Assembly: GCA_026414745.1 (NCBI GenBank)
Contig: JAOAIK010000010.1
Span: 1-64,000, forward strand
Length of the DNA: 64,000 nt
Direction: 5' to 3'
Source of the DNA: Roseococcus sp.
GTDB lineage: Bacteria > Pseudomonadota > Alphaproteobacteria > Acetobacterales > Acetobacteraceae
Below the pieces are notes generated by a model, which was not told where the DNA came from, ran no database searches, and saw only the letters and a program-made list of their open reading frames with translations. Position numbers and translations under genes: made by a program. The first letter of the stretch is position 1. Every line of letters starts with the position of its first letter. This document shows, one piece after another, positions 16,776 through 25,295 of the stretch.

Positions 16776-17903
16776 TCAGGCCGCCGCGGCGGGCGCGAAC
16801 ATCTTGTGGATCACGGCGCCGCCCCGGGTCAGCGCGACGCCCTGGATGATCTCGTCCTCCGGGTTCAGCTTCGGGGCCTTCGCCTCCTTGTCCCAGAAGG
16901 TGGTGAGGAAGGTGAGCAGGTTGCGCGCGTAGAGGGCGCTCGCCGCCGCCGGAATGCGCCCCGGCCAGTTGGTGTAGCCGAGGATCTTCACCCCGTTCGC
17001 GCTCACCGTCAGCTCGCCCGGTCGAGTCAAGGCGCAGTTGCCGCCCGCATCGGCCGCGATGTCCACGATCACGCTGCCCGGCCTCATGGAGGCGACCATG
17101 GCCTCCGTCACCAGGGTGGGCGCCTTGCGGCCCTGCACGAGGGCGGTGCAGATCACCACGTCCTGCTTCGCGATGTGGCCGGCCACCACCTCGGCCTGCT
17201 TCGCGTAGAACTCGGGGGAGAGCTGCTTGGCGTAGCCGCCGGCCGTCTGCGCCTGGCGGCTCTCCTCGTCCTCGTAGCCGACGAAGCTCGCCCCGAGGGA
17301 CTTGATCTCCTCCTTCGCCGCGGGGCGCACATCGGTGGCCGAGACGCGCCCGCCGAGGCGGCGGGCGGTGGCGATGGCCTGCAGCCCGGCCACGCCCGCA
17401 CCCATCACGAACACATTGGCCGCGGGAACGGTGCCGGCGGCCGTCATGAGCATGGGGAAGCCGCGGTCGAACGTGGCCGCGGCCTCGATCACCGCGCGGT
17501 AGCCCGCGAGGTTGGCCTGGGAGGAGAGCACATCCATGCTCTGCGCGCGGGTGATGCGCGGGAGCAGCTCCATGGCGCAGGCGTCCACCCCCGCCTTGGC
17601 ATAGGCCTCGGCGGCGGCGGCATCGGCCTGCAGCGTGCCGATCAGCAGGGCGCCGCGCGGCAGGGGCGCGGCGGGGGCGCGCACGGCGAAGACGATGGCC
17701 GCGCCCTCCAGCGCCTCGGCCGGGGAGGCCGCGAGCTTCGCCCCCGCCGCGGCATACTCGGCGTCCGGCAGGCCGGAGGCGAGGCCGGCTCCGGCTTCCA
17801 CCGCCACCTCGAGCCCGAGCGCGACGAGTTTTTTCACCGTCTCCGGCGTGGCCGCCACGCGGCTCTCGCCGGGCGTCGTCTCCTTCAGAACCGCAAGGCG
17901 CAT
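16776..17903 (-). CDS. pntAA: NAD(P) transhydrogenase alpha subunit, NAD-binding part
   Basis: A 375-aa soluble dI domain, homologous to alanine dehydrogenase. It starts MRLAVLKETTPGESRVAATPETVKKL and has the NAD-binding VMGAGVAGLQAIATARRLGG motif and the GYTNWPGRIPAAASALYARNLL region. The ATG at 17903 fits the family N-terminus; a 16-codon upstream extension is possible but has no homology features. It is first in the operon, and its promoter must lie in the 67 bp before it or in the end of the upstream dipeptidase gene. Confidence 0.95.
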   Translation of the reverse strand: MRLAVLKETTPGESRVAATPETVKKLVALGLEVAVEAGAGLASGLPDAEYAAAGAKLAASPAEALEGAAIVFAVRAPAAPLPRGALLIGTLQADAAAAEAYAKAGVDACAMELLPRITRAQSMDVLSSQANLAGYRAVIEAAATFDRGFPMLMTAAGTVPAANVFVMGAGVAGLQAIATARRLGGRVSATDVRPAAKEEIKSLGASFVGYEDEESRQAQTAGGYAKQLSPEFYAKQAEVVAGHIAKQDVVICTALVQGRKAPTLVTEAMVASMRPGSVIVDIAADAGGNCALTRPGELTVSANGVKILGYTNWPGRIPAAASALYARNLLTFLTTFWDKEAKAPKLNPEDEIIQGVALTRGGAVIHKMFAPAAAA

Positions 17904-17970
17904 GCGTGTCGATCCCCCCAAGGGCAGGCCCGGGGTCATATGCACGCCCACCGGCGGGGCGCAAGCGGGG

Positions 17971-18960
17971 TTAAGGGCCGGAAAGCCGCAGCACCTGCCG
18001 CCAGACGCGCAGGAAGTTGCCGGACCAGAGCAGGCCGATCTCGCGCGCCGTGTAGCCCCGGCGGATCAACTCGAGCGTCACCGCCGGCGTCTCTCCGGCA
18101 TGCATCCACCCCTCCACCCCGCCGCCGCCGTCGAAATCCGAGGAGATCCCGACATGGTCGAGGCCGATGCGGCGGATCATGTGCTCCACATGGTCCACCA
18201 GGTCGCTCACCGTGGCCTGGGCGGCGCCGCCCGGCGGGGCGGGGCGGAGGAAGGAGGCCACCGCCGTCACCTGCGCAATGCCCCCCGTGGCGCGGATGGC
18301 GTCGAGCTGCTCGTCGTCCAGGTTGCGGGGATGGGGGGTCAGCGCGGCGGCGGCGGTATGGGTCACCGCCACCGGCGCGCGGGAGAGGGCGCATGCCTCG
18401 AGCATCGCCCGCTTCGAGACATGGGCGCAGTCGAGCATCAGCCCCACCCGGTTCATCTCCGCGATGGCGGCGCGGCCGAGCGGCGAGAGGCCGCCATGCA
18501 GCGCCTCGGCGTCGCCGAGGTTCGTCTTGGGCCGCGCGGAATCGGCCAGCGCATTGTGCCCGTCATGGGTGAGGGTGAGGTAGATCGCCCCCTGCCGCCG
18601 CCAGGCGCCGAGCCGCGCGAGGTCATGGCCCATGGCGTAGCCGTTCTCCACCGCCGCCAGCACGGCGGGCTGGCGCGCGGCGAAGGCGGCCTCCGTCTCC
18701 TCAGGGCTGGCGCAGAAGCGCACCCCCTCGGCCGCGCCGCGCGCGCGGATGTGGGCGAGCATGGCCTCGGCCCGCGCCGCCGCGGCGCGGTGGCCCGCGT
18801 GGTCGCGCGGACCCTGCGGCACATAGGCGATGAACACGGCGGCGCCCATGCCGCCCGCGCGCATCTTCGGAAGGTCCACGCACTGCGCCGTCTCGGTCAG
18901 CCAGTCGGGCGGGTCGGGCCAGCGGATGTCGATGTGGCTGTCGAGGATCAGGGGCGTCAT
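17971..18960 (-). CDS. Membrane-dipeptidase family (M19) zinc hydrolase
   Basis: A 329-aa amidohydrolase-superfamily enzyme related to renal dipeptidase. The metal-binding HxD is H9-x-D11 in LDSHIDIRW, the bridging glutamate is in VENGYAMG, and histidines occur in LTHDGHN, LDCAHVSK and VTHTAAA. GISSDFDGGGG supplies the late aspartate. Such enzymes hydrolyse dipeptides, sometimes with a D-residue. The ATG overlaps the stop codon of the HDAC-like gene (ATGA), indicating a coupled pair. Confidence 0.9.
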   Translation of the reverse strand: MTPLILDSHIDIRWPDPPDWLTETAQCVDLPKMRAGGMGAAVFIAYVPQGPRDHAGHRAAAARAEAMLAHIRARGAAEGVRFCASPEETEAAFAARQPAVLAAVENGYAMGHDLARLGAWRRQGAIYLTLTHDGHNALADSARPKTNLGDAEALHGGLSPLGRAAIAEMNRVGLMLDCAHVSKRAMLEACALSRAPVAVTHTAAAALTPHPRNLDDEQLDAIRATGGIAQVTAVASFLRPAPPGGAAQATVSDLVDHVEHMIRRIGLDHVGISSDFDGGGGVEGWMHAGETPAVTLELIRRGYTAREIGLLWSGNFLRVWRQVLRLSGP

Positions 18961-19997
18961 CGCGCATTCCCGAAGCCGGTCAGGAAGCGGGCCAGCAGCT
19001 CGCCCAGCAGATCGACATTGTAGCCGCCCTCCTGGCAGATGGCGGTGGGCAGGCCGAGCGCGCCGATGGCCGCCCCGGCGCGTGCGAAGCCCTCGGCGCT
19101 GACGGACAGCGCGGCGAGCGGCTCATGCGCGCTCGCGTCGAAGCCGAGGGCCACCACCAGCGCCTCGGGCCGGAAGGCGCGGAGGGCGGCGAGGCCCTGC
19201 GCCAGCCCCTCGAGCCAGGCCGCGTCGTCGGCGCCGAAGGGCAGGGGCAGGTTGAGGTTCGCTCCGAGCCCCGGCCCCGCGCCGCGCTCTTCGGCGAAGC
19301 CGACATACCAGGGGTAGTAGCGGGCCGGATCGGCGTGCAGGGAGACGGTGAGCACATCGCCCCGCTCCCAGAACAGGCCCTGGGTGCCGTTGCCGTGGTG
19401 GCTGTCCAGGTCCAGCACCGCCACCCGGGCGGCGCCGCGGGCACGCAGCCGCTCGGCGGCCAGGGCGCTGTTGTTGAGGTAGCAATGCCCGCCCGCCCGC
19501 GCCGCATAGGCGTGGTGGCCGGGCGGGCGGCACAGCGCATAGGCCGCGCCACCCGCGGCCGCGACCTCGGCGGCGGCGAGCGCGCAGCCCGCCGCGCCGA
19601 GGGCGGCGGCGAAGGTGCCGGGCCCGATGGGGCAGGCCGTGTCGGCGGTGAAGCGCCCGGCGCGGGAGACGGGGTGCCGCGCCTCGCAGGCCGACTGGGC
19701 GAGCATCTCGGGCGTCGGGTGGATGTTGGCGACCACCTCCTCGCCCGCCTCGGGCATGGCTGTCCATTCGGCATGGGCGGTGGCGAGGAAGTCGAGATAG
19801 GCGGGGGCGTGCAGCGCCTCCGCCTCGGCGCGGGTGGCGGGCGGGGCCTCCTCGGGCGCGAGGCCGAGCCGCGCCAGCCCCTCGCGCAGCGCCGCCGCCC
19901 GGGCGGGCACCTCGTAGTTGTCGCGCAGCCGCCCGCGCATCAGGAAGAAGCGCGGCGCGTGCAGGGATTCGCTCGCGTGTCCGAAAACCTTCATCAC
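18957..19997 (-). CDS. Histone-deacetylase-superfamily amidohydrolase (acetylpolyamine amidohydrolase-like)
   Basis: A 346-aa zinc deacetylase. Diagnostic segments are RPPGHHAY (catalytic histidine pair), DLDSHHGNGTQ (zinc ligands and general base) and LGFDASAHEPL. The N-terminus KVFGHASESLHAPRFFLMRGRLRDNYEVPAR resembles bacterial acetylpolyamine amidohydrolases, which deacetylate small amines rather than histones. The start is ATG-ATG at 19997/19994. It is divergent from the M20 gene at 20057 with 59 bp between, and is coupled to the M19 dipeptidase. Confidence 0.9.
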   Translation of the reverse strand: MMKVFGHASESLHAPRFFLMRGRLRDNYEVPARAAALREGLARLGLAPEEAPPATRAEAEALHAPAYLDFLATAHAEWTAMPEAGEEVVANIHPTPEMLAQSACEARHPVSRAGRFTADTACPIGPGTFAAALGAAGCALAAAEVAAAGGAAYALCRPPGHHAYAARAGGHCYLNNSALAAERLRARGAARVAVLDLDSHHGNGTQGLFWERGDVLTVSLHADPARYYPWYVGFAEERGAGPGLGANLNLPLPFGADDAAWLEGLAQGLAALRAFRPEALVVALGFDASAHEPLAALSVSAEGFARAGAAIGALGLPTAICQEGGYNVDLLGELLARFLTGFGNAR

Positions 19998-20056
19998 CGA
20001 AGGCTAGCAGGCCGCCGCCCCTCGACAACCGGGCGGGGCCTTGTTGTGCTGCCGCC

Positions 20057-21346
20057 ATGATTCCGCTCGACCCCGGCGCGCGCCGCGCCATCCTGGAGGC
20101 CTGCGACTCGCTGCGTGAGGAGTCGCTCGACTGGCTGTTCCGCCTGGTGCGCTGCCCCTCCACCCTCGGCAACGAGGCCCCGGCGCTGAACGAGATGGAG
20201 CGGCTCTATCGCCGCCTCGGCCTCTCGCCCCTGCGCATCCCGACCGACCCCGGGGCGCTCGCGGCGCATCCCGGCTTCTCGCCCCCGCTCATGCCCTATG
20301 AGGGGCGGGACAATGTGGCGGCCGTCCATCGCCCGAGGGCGGCGCACGGCCGCTCGCTGGCCCTGCAGGGCCATGTGGACGTGGTGCCCGAGGGCGATGC
20401 CGCGATGTGGACGACGCCGCCCTACCAGCCCGCGATCCGCGAGGGGCGCGTCTTCGGCCGCGGCGCGGGGGACATGAAGGCCGGGCTGGTCAGCGCCGCC
20501 ATGGCCTTCGCCGCGCTGCGCGAGGCCGGGCTGCAGCCGGCGGCCGAGCTGCAGTTCCAGGCAGTGATCGAGGAGGAGTGCACGGGCAACGGCGCGCTCG
20601 CCGCCCTGCTGGCGCTGCCGCGCACGGAGGCCGCGATCATCCCCGAGCCGGGGCCGGGGATGGAGGCGCTCTACACCGCCGAGGTCGGCGTGGTCTGGGC
20701 CTGGGTCACGGTCAGCGGCCGGCCCGCCCATGTGCGCGACATGCAGGCGGGGGTGAACGCCATCGAGGCCGCCTCGGCCATCGCCGCCGCCTTCAAGGCC
20801 TATGAGGCGGAGATGAACCGGGCCGAGCGCATCCACCCCGCCTTCCATGGCGTGAACCACCCGGTGAACGTGAATCTCGGCACCATCGAGGGCGGGGAGT
20901 GGAACTCTTCCGTCGCCACGCGCTGCCGCATCGGCCTGCGCGTGGGCGTGATGATGGGCCGGACGGCCGCCGAGACGAAGCGCGACATCGAGCGGCTGGT
21001 GGCCGAGGCCGCCGCCGATCCGCGGCTGCGCGGGGCGAGGGTGCGGCTGGAGTTCAAAGGCTTCATGGCGGACCCCTGCCTGTTCCCGAAGGAGCAGGAG
21101 ATCAGCCGCCTCGCCGCGCGCTGCTTCGCCGAGGCCACGGGCGGACGCTTGCGCGACTATCCCGCCACCGGGCTGACGGACGGCCGCCACTTCGTCCTCT
21201 ACCGGAACACGCCCTGCGCGGTGTTCGGCCCGGACGCGCAGGACATCCACGGCATCGACGAGAGCGTGGGGGTGGAGAGCATGCACGGCATCACCCGCAG
21301 CCTGGCCCTCGCCATCGCCGAGTGGTGCGGGGTGGAGAAGACGTGA
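20057..21346 (+). CDS. M20 family deacylase (ArgE/DapE-like)
   Basis: A 429-aa zinc-dependent amidohydrolase. Metal and catalytic segments are LQGHVDVVPEG (His and Asp), GRGAGDMKAG (bridging Asp), and VIEEECTGNG (general base and ligand glutamates); LTDGRHF is near the C-terminus. The lid domain carries RPAHVRDMQAGVNAIEAA. Substrates in this family are N-acyl amino acids or N-succinyl compounds; the sequence does not say which. It is followed 61 bp later by a second M20 gene of a different subfamily. Confidence 0.88.
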   Translation: MIPLDPGARRAILEACDSLREESLDWLFRLVRCPSTLGNEAPALNEMERLYRRLGLSPLRIPTDPGALAAHPGFSPPLMPYEGRDNVAAVHRPRAAHGRSLALQGHVDVVPEGDAAMWTTPPYQPAIREGRVFGRGAGDMKAGLVSAAMAFAALREAGLQPAAELQFQAVIEEECTGNGALAALLALPRTEAAIIPEPGPGMEALYTAEVGVVWAWVTVSGRPAHVRDMQAGVNAIEAASAIAAAFKAYEAEMNRAERIHPAFHGVNHPVNVNLGTIEGGEWNSSVATRCRIGLRVGVMMGRTAAETKRDIERLVAEAAADPRLRGARVRLEFKGFMADPCLFPKEQEISRLAARCFAEATGGRLRDYPATGLTDGRHFVLYRNTPCAVFGPDAQDIHGIDESVGVESMHGITRSLALAIAEWCGVEKT

Positions 21347-21407
21347 TGCCGCCGATGCAGGCCTCCGATGCCCGCGGCGCCGCGCCCTCCGGCGATCGGA
21401 GGCGGGC

Positions 21408-22691
21408 GTGAGCAACCTTCCCCTCTCCGGCGCCCGCCTCTGGGCCGACCTGCACGAGATCGCGCGCATCGGCGCCACGCCCAGGGGCGGCTGCAACCGC
21501 CAGGCGCTGACCGATCTCGACGGAGCGGCGCGCGCCTGGCTGGCCGAGCGGGGCAGGGCGCTGGGCTGCACCCTGCATGTGGACCCCTTCGGCAACATGG
21601 GGCTGCTGCGCCCGGGGCGCGACCCGGCGCGCAAGCCGGTCGCCTTCGGCAGCCACCTCGACACCCAGCCCACGGGCGGGAAGTTCGACGGGGTGCTGGG
21701 CGTGCTGGCCGGTCTCGAGCTGCTCCGCGCCCTGCACGAGGCGGGGGCGGAGACCGAGGCGCCGCTCATGCTGGTGAACTGGACGAACGAGGAGGGGGCG
21801 CGCTTCTCGCCGCCGATGATGGGCAGCGGCGCGGCCATGGGCCTCTTCGAGGCGGCGGAGGTGCTGGCCAGGACCGACGCCGCCGGCGCCCGCTTCGGCG
21901 AGGAGCTGGCGCGCATCGGCTGGCAGGGCAGCGAGCGCCTGCCGGAGATGGCCGCCTATCTCGAACTGCACATCGAGCAGGGCGCGCTGCTGGAGCAGGC
22001 GGGCAAGAGCGTGGGCATCGTGACCCATGCGCTCGCGCAGTCCTGGTACGAGGTGGTGGTGGAGGGGGCGGAGACCCACGGCGGCGCGCCCATGCAGGGC
22101 CGGCGCGACGCGCTGATGGCCGCGGCGCCGCTCATGGCCGCGGTGGAGGAGATCGCGCTGGCCGCCCGCGCGCCGTCCGGGGAACCGGGGCGCGCCACGG
22201 TGGGCTGCGTGTCCGTGCATCCCGGCAGCCGCAACGTCGCGCCCTCGCGCGTGTGGTTCAGCGTGGACACGCGCCACGGCGATGCCGCGCAGCTCGCCTG
22301 GATGGGCGAGCAGCTTCGCGCCCGCGCCGCCGCCATCGCCCGCGCGCGGGGGGTGACGATCACGGTCACGGATTTCTGGCACAGCCCGCCCACGCCCTTC
22401 GATCCACGGCTTGTCGGCCTGCTGCGCGAGGCGGCGGCGCGGCGCGGGCTGCCGGCGATGGAACTGCCGACCGGGATCGGCCATGACGCCGTGCATGTGG
22501 CGCGCCGCGTGCCGGCGGCGATGATCTTCGTGCCCTGCCATGGCGGGCTGAGCCACAACGAGGCCGAGAGCATCACGCCCGAATGGGCCGAGGCGGGGCT
22601 GCTGGTGCTCGCGGATGCGGTGCTCGCCGCCGCCTCCGGGGCTGTGGCCCCGACGCCGATGACCGGAGCGCCGAAGGGCGCGGAGGTCTGA
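21408..22691 (+). CDS. M20 hydantoinase/carbamoylase-type amidohydrolase (allantoate amidohydrolase-like)
   Basis: A 427-aa zinc enzyme of the allantoate amidohydrolase / N-carbamoyl-L-amino-acid hydrolase / beta-ureidopropionase family. The motifs are SHLDTQPTGGKFDGVLGVLAG, NWTNEEGARFSP, LELHIEQGALLEQAG and ETHGGAPMQGRRDAL. It would remove carbamoyl groups and release ammonia and carbon dioxide from ureides. The distant allE gene (61433) makes the allantoate role plausible, but carbamoylase activity is equally possible. The last ten residues (MTGAPKGAEV) and the stop codon lie inside a hairpin-forming repeat, so the original C-terminus may have been altered by it. Confidence 0.85.
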   Translation: MSNLPLSGARLWADLHEIARIGATPRGGCNRQALTDLDGAARAWLAERGRALGCTLHVDPFGNMGLLRPGRDPARKPVAFGSHLDTQPTGGKFDGVLGVLAGLELLRALHEAGAETEAPLMLVNWTNEEGARFSPPMMGSGAAMGLFEAAEVLARTDAAGARFGEELARIGWQGSERLPEMAAYLELHIEQGALLEQAGKSVGIVTHALAQSWYEVVVEGAETHGGAPMQGRRDALMAAAPLMAAVEEIALAARAPSGEPGRATVGCVSVHPGSRNVAPSRVWFSVDTRHGDAAQLAWMGEQLRARAAAIARARGVTITVTDFWHSPPTPFDPRLVGLLREAAARRGLPAMELPTGIGHDAVHVARRVPAAMIFVPCHGGLSHNEAESITPEWAEAGLLVLADAVLAAASGAVAPTPMTGAPKGAEV

Positions 22692-22751
22692 ATCGGCGAG
22701 GCGGAGATGGCTTCGCCGATGACCGGAGCGCCGAAGGGCGCGGAGGTCTGA
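22654..22751. repeat. Two direct copies of a 38-bp hairpin element
   Basis: An exact 38-bp sequence occurs at 22654-22691 and again at 22714-22751, start to start 60 bp. Each copy contains a palindrome: a GCGCC/GGCGC stem around a GAAG tetraloop, flanked after GGA spacers by GACC/GGTC. The first copy encodes the C-terminus and stop of the upstream hydrolase; the second carries the same short frame and stop. This looks like a REP-type or other mobile palindromic unit inserted at the 3' end of the gene, and may also act as a terminator or mRNA stabiliser before the M81 gene. Confidence 0.8.
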
Positions 22752-22771
22752 CGCGGGAGAGGAACACGGAC

Positions 22772-24253
22772 ATGCGAATCGCCATCGGCGGCTTCCTGCA
22801 CGAAAGCCACTCCTTCGCTCCCCGCGCCACCGGCTTCGAGGATTTCCTCAGGCCGGGCGGCTTCCCGCCGCTGCTGCGCGCGTCCGAGCTGGTCGAGACG
22901 CTGCGCCCCACCTCGGTCTGCGCCGCCGGGGCCATCGCGGCCTGCGAGGCGGCGGGGGCCGAGGTCGCGCCGCTGGCCTGGGCCTTCGCCAACCCGGCGG
23001 GCCCGGTGACGCGCGCGGCCTTCGAGCGCATCAGCGCCCTGCTGCTCGCCGCGCTGTCCGACGCGCTGCCGGTGCAGGGCGTGTTCCTCGATCTGCACGG
23101 CGCCATGGTGAGCGAGGATGTCCCCGACGCCGAGGGCGAGCTGCTGCGCCGCGTCCGCGCCGTGGTCGGGCCGGAGGTGCCGATCGCCGCCACCCTGGAT
23201 CCGCACGCGAACATGACGCCGCTGATGGCGCGCATGGCCGATGTGCTGGTGCCCTACCGCACCTATCCGCATGTGGACATGCGCGCGATGGGCGAGCGGG
23301 CCATCGGCCTGCTGCTGCGGCGCATCGCCCGCGCCCGGCCCTGGGCCATGGCGTTCCGGCAGCTCGACTTCCTCATCCCCATCACCAGCCAATGCACGCT
23401 CGCCGAGCCGATGGCGGGCGTGATGGCCGCGCGCGCGGCGATCGCGGCGCAAGGCGTGGAGGAACTCGCCTATTGCTTCGGCTTTCCCTACGCGGATTTC
23501 GCGGGCTGCGGCCAGGCCATCGCCGCCTGGGCCGAGACGGAGGCGGCGGCGGAGGCGGCGGTGGCGGCGCTGGCCGCGGAGATCGCGGCGCGCGAGGCCG
23601 GATTCGCCGGCGGCGTGATGCCGGCGCGCGAGGCGGTGGCCCGCGCGCTTGCCGCCCCGCGCGGCCCGGTGGTGATCGCCGACACGCAGGACAATCCGGG
23701 CGGCGGCGGCCATGGCGACACCACCGGGCTGCTGGCGGAACTCTTGGCGCAGGGCGCCCAGGGGGCGGTGCTCGCGCCCATGAACGACGCCGAGGCGGCG
23801 GCGGCCTGCCATGCGGCGGGGGAGGGGGCGCGGGTCAGCCTTTCCCTCGGCGGGAAGAGCGATGGCGCGCCGCTCGCGGTCACCGGGGTGGTGGAGCGGC
23901 TCTCGGACGGGCGCTTCACCCTGGAAGGGCCGATGGGCAAGGGCAACCCGGCCGATCTCGGCCCCTCGGCGCTCTTGCGGGTGGAGGGGGTGCGCGTGGT
24001 CATCGTCAGCCGCAAGATGCAGGCGCATGACCAGGCGATCTTCCGCCACCTCGGCGTGGAGCCCGCGGCGCAGCGCATCGTCGCGGTGAAGAGCTCCGTG
24101 CATTTCCGGGCGCATTTCCAGCCCATCGCGGCGGAGGTGCTGGTGGCCGCGGCCCCCGGCCCGGTGGTGGCGGACCCGGCGACGCTGCCCTTCACCGCGC
24201 TGCGTCCCGGGCTCAGGCTGCGGCCGGGCGACACCCGGGGCTTCGGGGCATGA
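22772..24253 (+). CDS. M81 family metallopeptidase (MlrC/microcystinase-C-like)
   Basis: A 493-aa protein starting MRIAIGGFLHESHSF, the family's typical N-terminus with HESH as a metal-site segment. It continues with FLDLHGAMVSEDVPDAEGELL, AATLDPHANMT (metal-binding DxH), VPYRTYPHVDM and IADTQDNPGGGGHGDTTGLL, then the C-terminal MlrC domain with VVIVSRKMQAHDQAIFRHLG. The named member degrades linearised microcystin peptides; most relatives have unknown substrates. GGGAGAGGAA just upstream of the ATG is a good ribosome-binding site. It follows the hairpin repeat, 80 bp after the carbamoylase-type gene. Confidence 0.88.
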   Translation: MRIAIGGFLHESHSFAPRATGFEDFLRPGGFPPLLRASELVETLRPTSVCAAGAIAACEAAGAEVAPLAWAFANPAGPVTRAAFERISALLLAALSDALPVQGVFLDLHGAMVSEDVPDAEGELLRRVRAVVGPEVPIAATLDPHANMTPLMARMADVLVPYRTYPHVDMRAMGERAIGLLLRRIARARPWAMAFRQLDFLIPITSQCTLAEPMAGVMAARAAIAAQGVEELAYCFGFPYADFAGCGQAIAAWAETEAAAEAAVAALAAEIAAREAGFAGGVMPAREAVARALAAPRGPVVIADTQDNPGGGGHGDTTGLLAELLAQGAQGAVLAPMNDAEAAAACHAAGEGARVSLSLGGKSDGAPLAVTGVVERLSDGRFTLEGPMGKGNPADLGPSALLRVEGVRVVIVSRKMQAHDQAIFRHLGVEPAAQRIVAVKSSVHFRAHFQPIAAEVLVAAAPGPVVADPATLPFTALRPGLRLRPGDTRGFGA

Positions 24254-24288
24254 GGGGGCTTCGGCGCATGAGAGGGTGGCAGGCGGGC

Positions 24289-24597
24289 TCAGCGCCGCGA
24301 GGCCGTGCGCTCCAGCATGGCCAGCCAGCGATCGGCGGTCGCCTCCAGCGTCAGCGCCGCCTCGCGGGCCGCGCACAGATCGGCCTGGGTGGTGGTGAGC
24401 GTGCCGGCATAGTGCTCGAGACTGGCCTCCAGCCCGGCGACGGCGCCGCCAAGCTGGCCGAGGCTCTCGCGGAAGGCGGCGATGGCCTCCTTCTGGTCCG
24501 CCAGGGCGGCGTCGAGGGCGGCGAGGGCGGCACGCAGGCGCGCCTCGTCGGAGCGCGGCGCGCGGACGGGGAAGGGGAGGATTTCGGCGCTGGGCAT
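24289..24597 (-). CDS. Small alpha-helical/coiled-coil protein, function unknown
   Basis: A 102-aa protein from the ATG at 24597. After a short proline-containing head (MPSAEILPFPVRAP) it is nearly all helix: A/L/E/Q-rich heptads spanning about residues 17-95, ending LERTASRR. No membrane segment or catalytic motif is visible. The upstream region is unusual: A/T-rich with two kinds of inverted repeats (24649-24696), suggesting tight control. It is convergent with the M81 gene. I do not recognise a family; a polymer-granule-associated or cytoskeletal helical protein is only one possibility. Confidence 0.65.
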   Translation of the reverse strand: MPSAEILPFPVRAPRSDEARLRAALAALDAALADQKEAIAAFRESLGQLGGAVAGLEASLEHYAGTLTTTQADLCAAREAALTLEATADRWLAMLERTASRR

Positions 24598-24648
24598 GGC
24601 GGTTCCCTCGCTCACTGCGGCGACCCTAGCGCGTCTCAAAACTTAATA

Positions 24649-24696
24649 CAAGATAAAAGTCTTGATACTCCGTGAACGGAATACTCCGTGAACGGA
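24649..24696. promoter_or_regulatory. A/T-rich promoter region with stacked inverted repeats (operator candidate)
   Basis: Within an A/T-rich island (about 24636-24665) is the dyad CAAGAtaaaagTCTTG (24649-24664). Immediately after it a 16-bp unit, ATACTCCGTGAACGGA, is repeated in tandem (24665-24680 and 24681-24696); each copy holds the inverted repeat TCCGT-GA-ACGGA. The only gene reading away from it is the minus-strand coiled-coil gene at 24597. Two helically phased dyads 16 bp apart are what cooperative binding of a dimeric repressor would produce. No regulator gene is adjacent. Confidence 0.55.
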
Positions 24697-24789
24697 GGAG
24701 CTGCGCGCGGACGGCGCGAACCGGAGACGGCGCGACGCGCAGCGGACCATGCGGAGCGGGTCACGCCCCGCCGCCTCGCCGCCGACCGC

Positions 24790-25230
24790 TCAGGCCGCCA
24801 GCGCCGCGAGGAGGCAGAGCGCGGCTCCCGCGGAAAGCACCCAGCGCAGCCTCATGTAGCGGGGCGGCACCCAGCCCCGCGCGGCGGCCAGCTGCTCCAC
24901 GCCGGCGGTGGCCAGGATGCCCACGGCCAGCAGCAGCACGGCGGGCCATTCGGGCAGCAGCAGCGCCGCCCAGCCCGCGAGCGCCGGCGCCACGCCGAGC
25001 ATCAGCCGCGGCGCGGCGGCCTGTTCCTCGCCCGGCAGTGGCCGCCAGGCGAAGCCCCAATGCACGGCGCCGAGGAAGGAGAGGATCACCGCCCCGTAGC
25101 CGATCAGCGCCCCGCGCGCGAAGCCCGTCCATGTCTCGGACGCCGCATGCACGGCGAGCGCGGCGGCAGCGAAGGGGAGCAGCCCGGCAAGGCCAAGCAG
25201 CCAGGCCAGGCGGGTCGAGGAGGCATCCAT
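24790..25230 (-). CDS. DUF3429 family membrane protein
   Basis: A 146-aa polytopic inner-membrane protein with about five helices. The family pattern is clear: an N-terminal GLAGLLPFAAAALAV helix, then YGAVILSFLGAVHWGFA, a second pair of helices over the LPEWPAVLLLAVG stretch, and the C-terminal RYMRLRWVLSAGAALCLL. The function of DUF3429 proteins is unknown. It is divergent from the CNNM-type gene (65-bp gap) and its 3' end faces the operator region at 24.65 kb. Confidence 0.82.
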   Translation of the reverse strand: MDASSTRLAWLLGLAGLLPFAAAALAVHAASETWTGFARGALIGYGAVILSFLGAVHWGFAWRPLPGEEQAAAPRLMLGVAPALAGWAALLLPEWPAVLLLAVGILATAGVEQLAAARGWVPPRYMRLRWVLSAGAALCLLAALAA

Positions 25231-25295
25231 GCCCGACCTATGGGATGCCCCCCCGGCGCGTGCAAGCCGGGCGCGCTTCGCCTATACGCGGCGCG

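Noticed and set aside
16362-17903. Split PntA as a frameshift or broken gene
   Set aside because: The two-gene arrangement of the alpha subunit is normal in alphaproteobacteria and each part has its own start and stop with a short spacer.
18957-19997. HDAC-like gene as a sign of eukaryotic transfer
   Set aside because: Acetylpolyamine amidohydrolase-type members are widespread in bacteria, and composition matches its neighbours.
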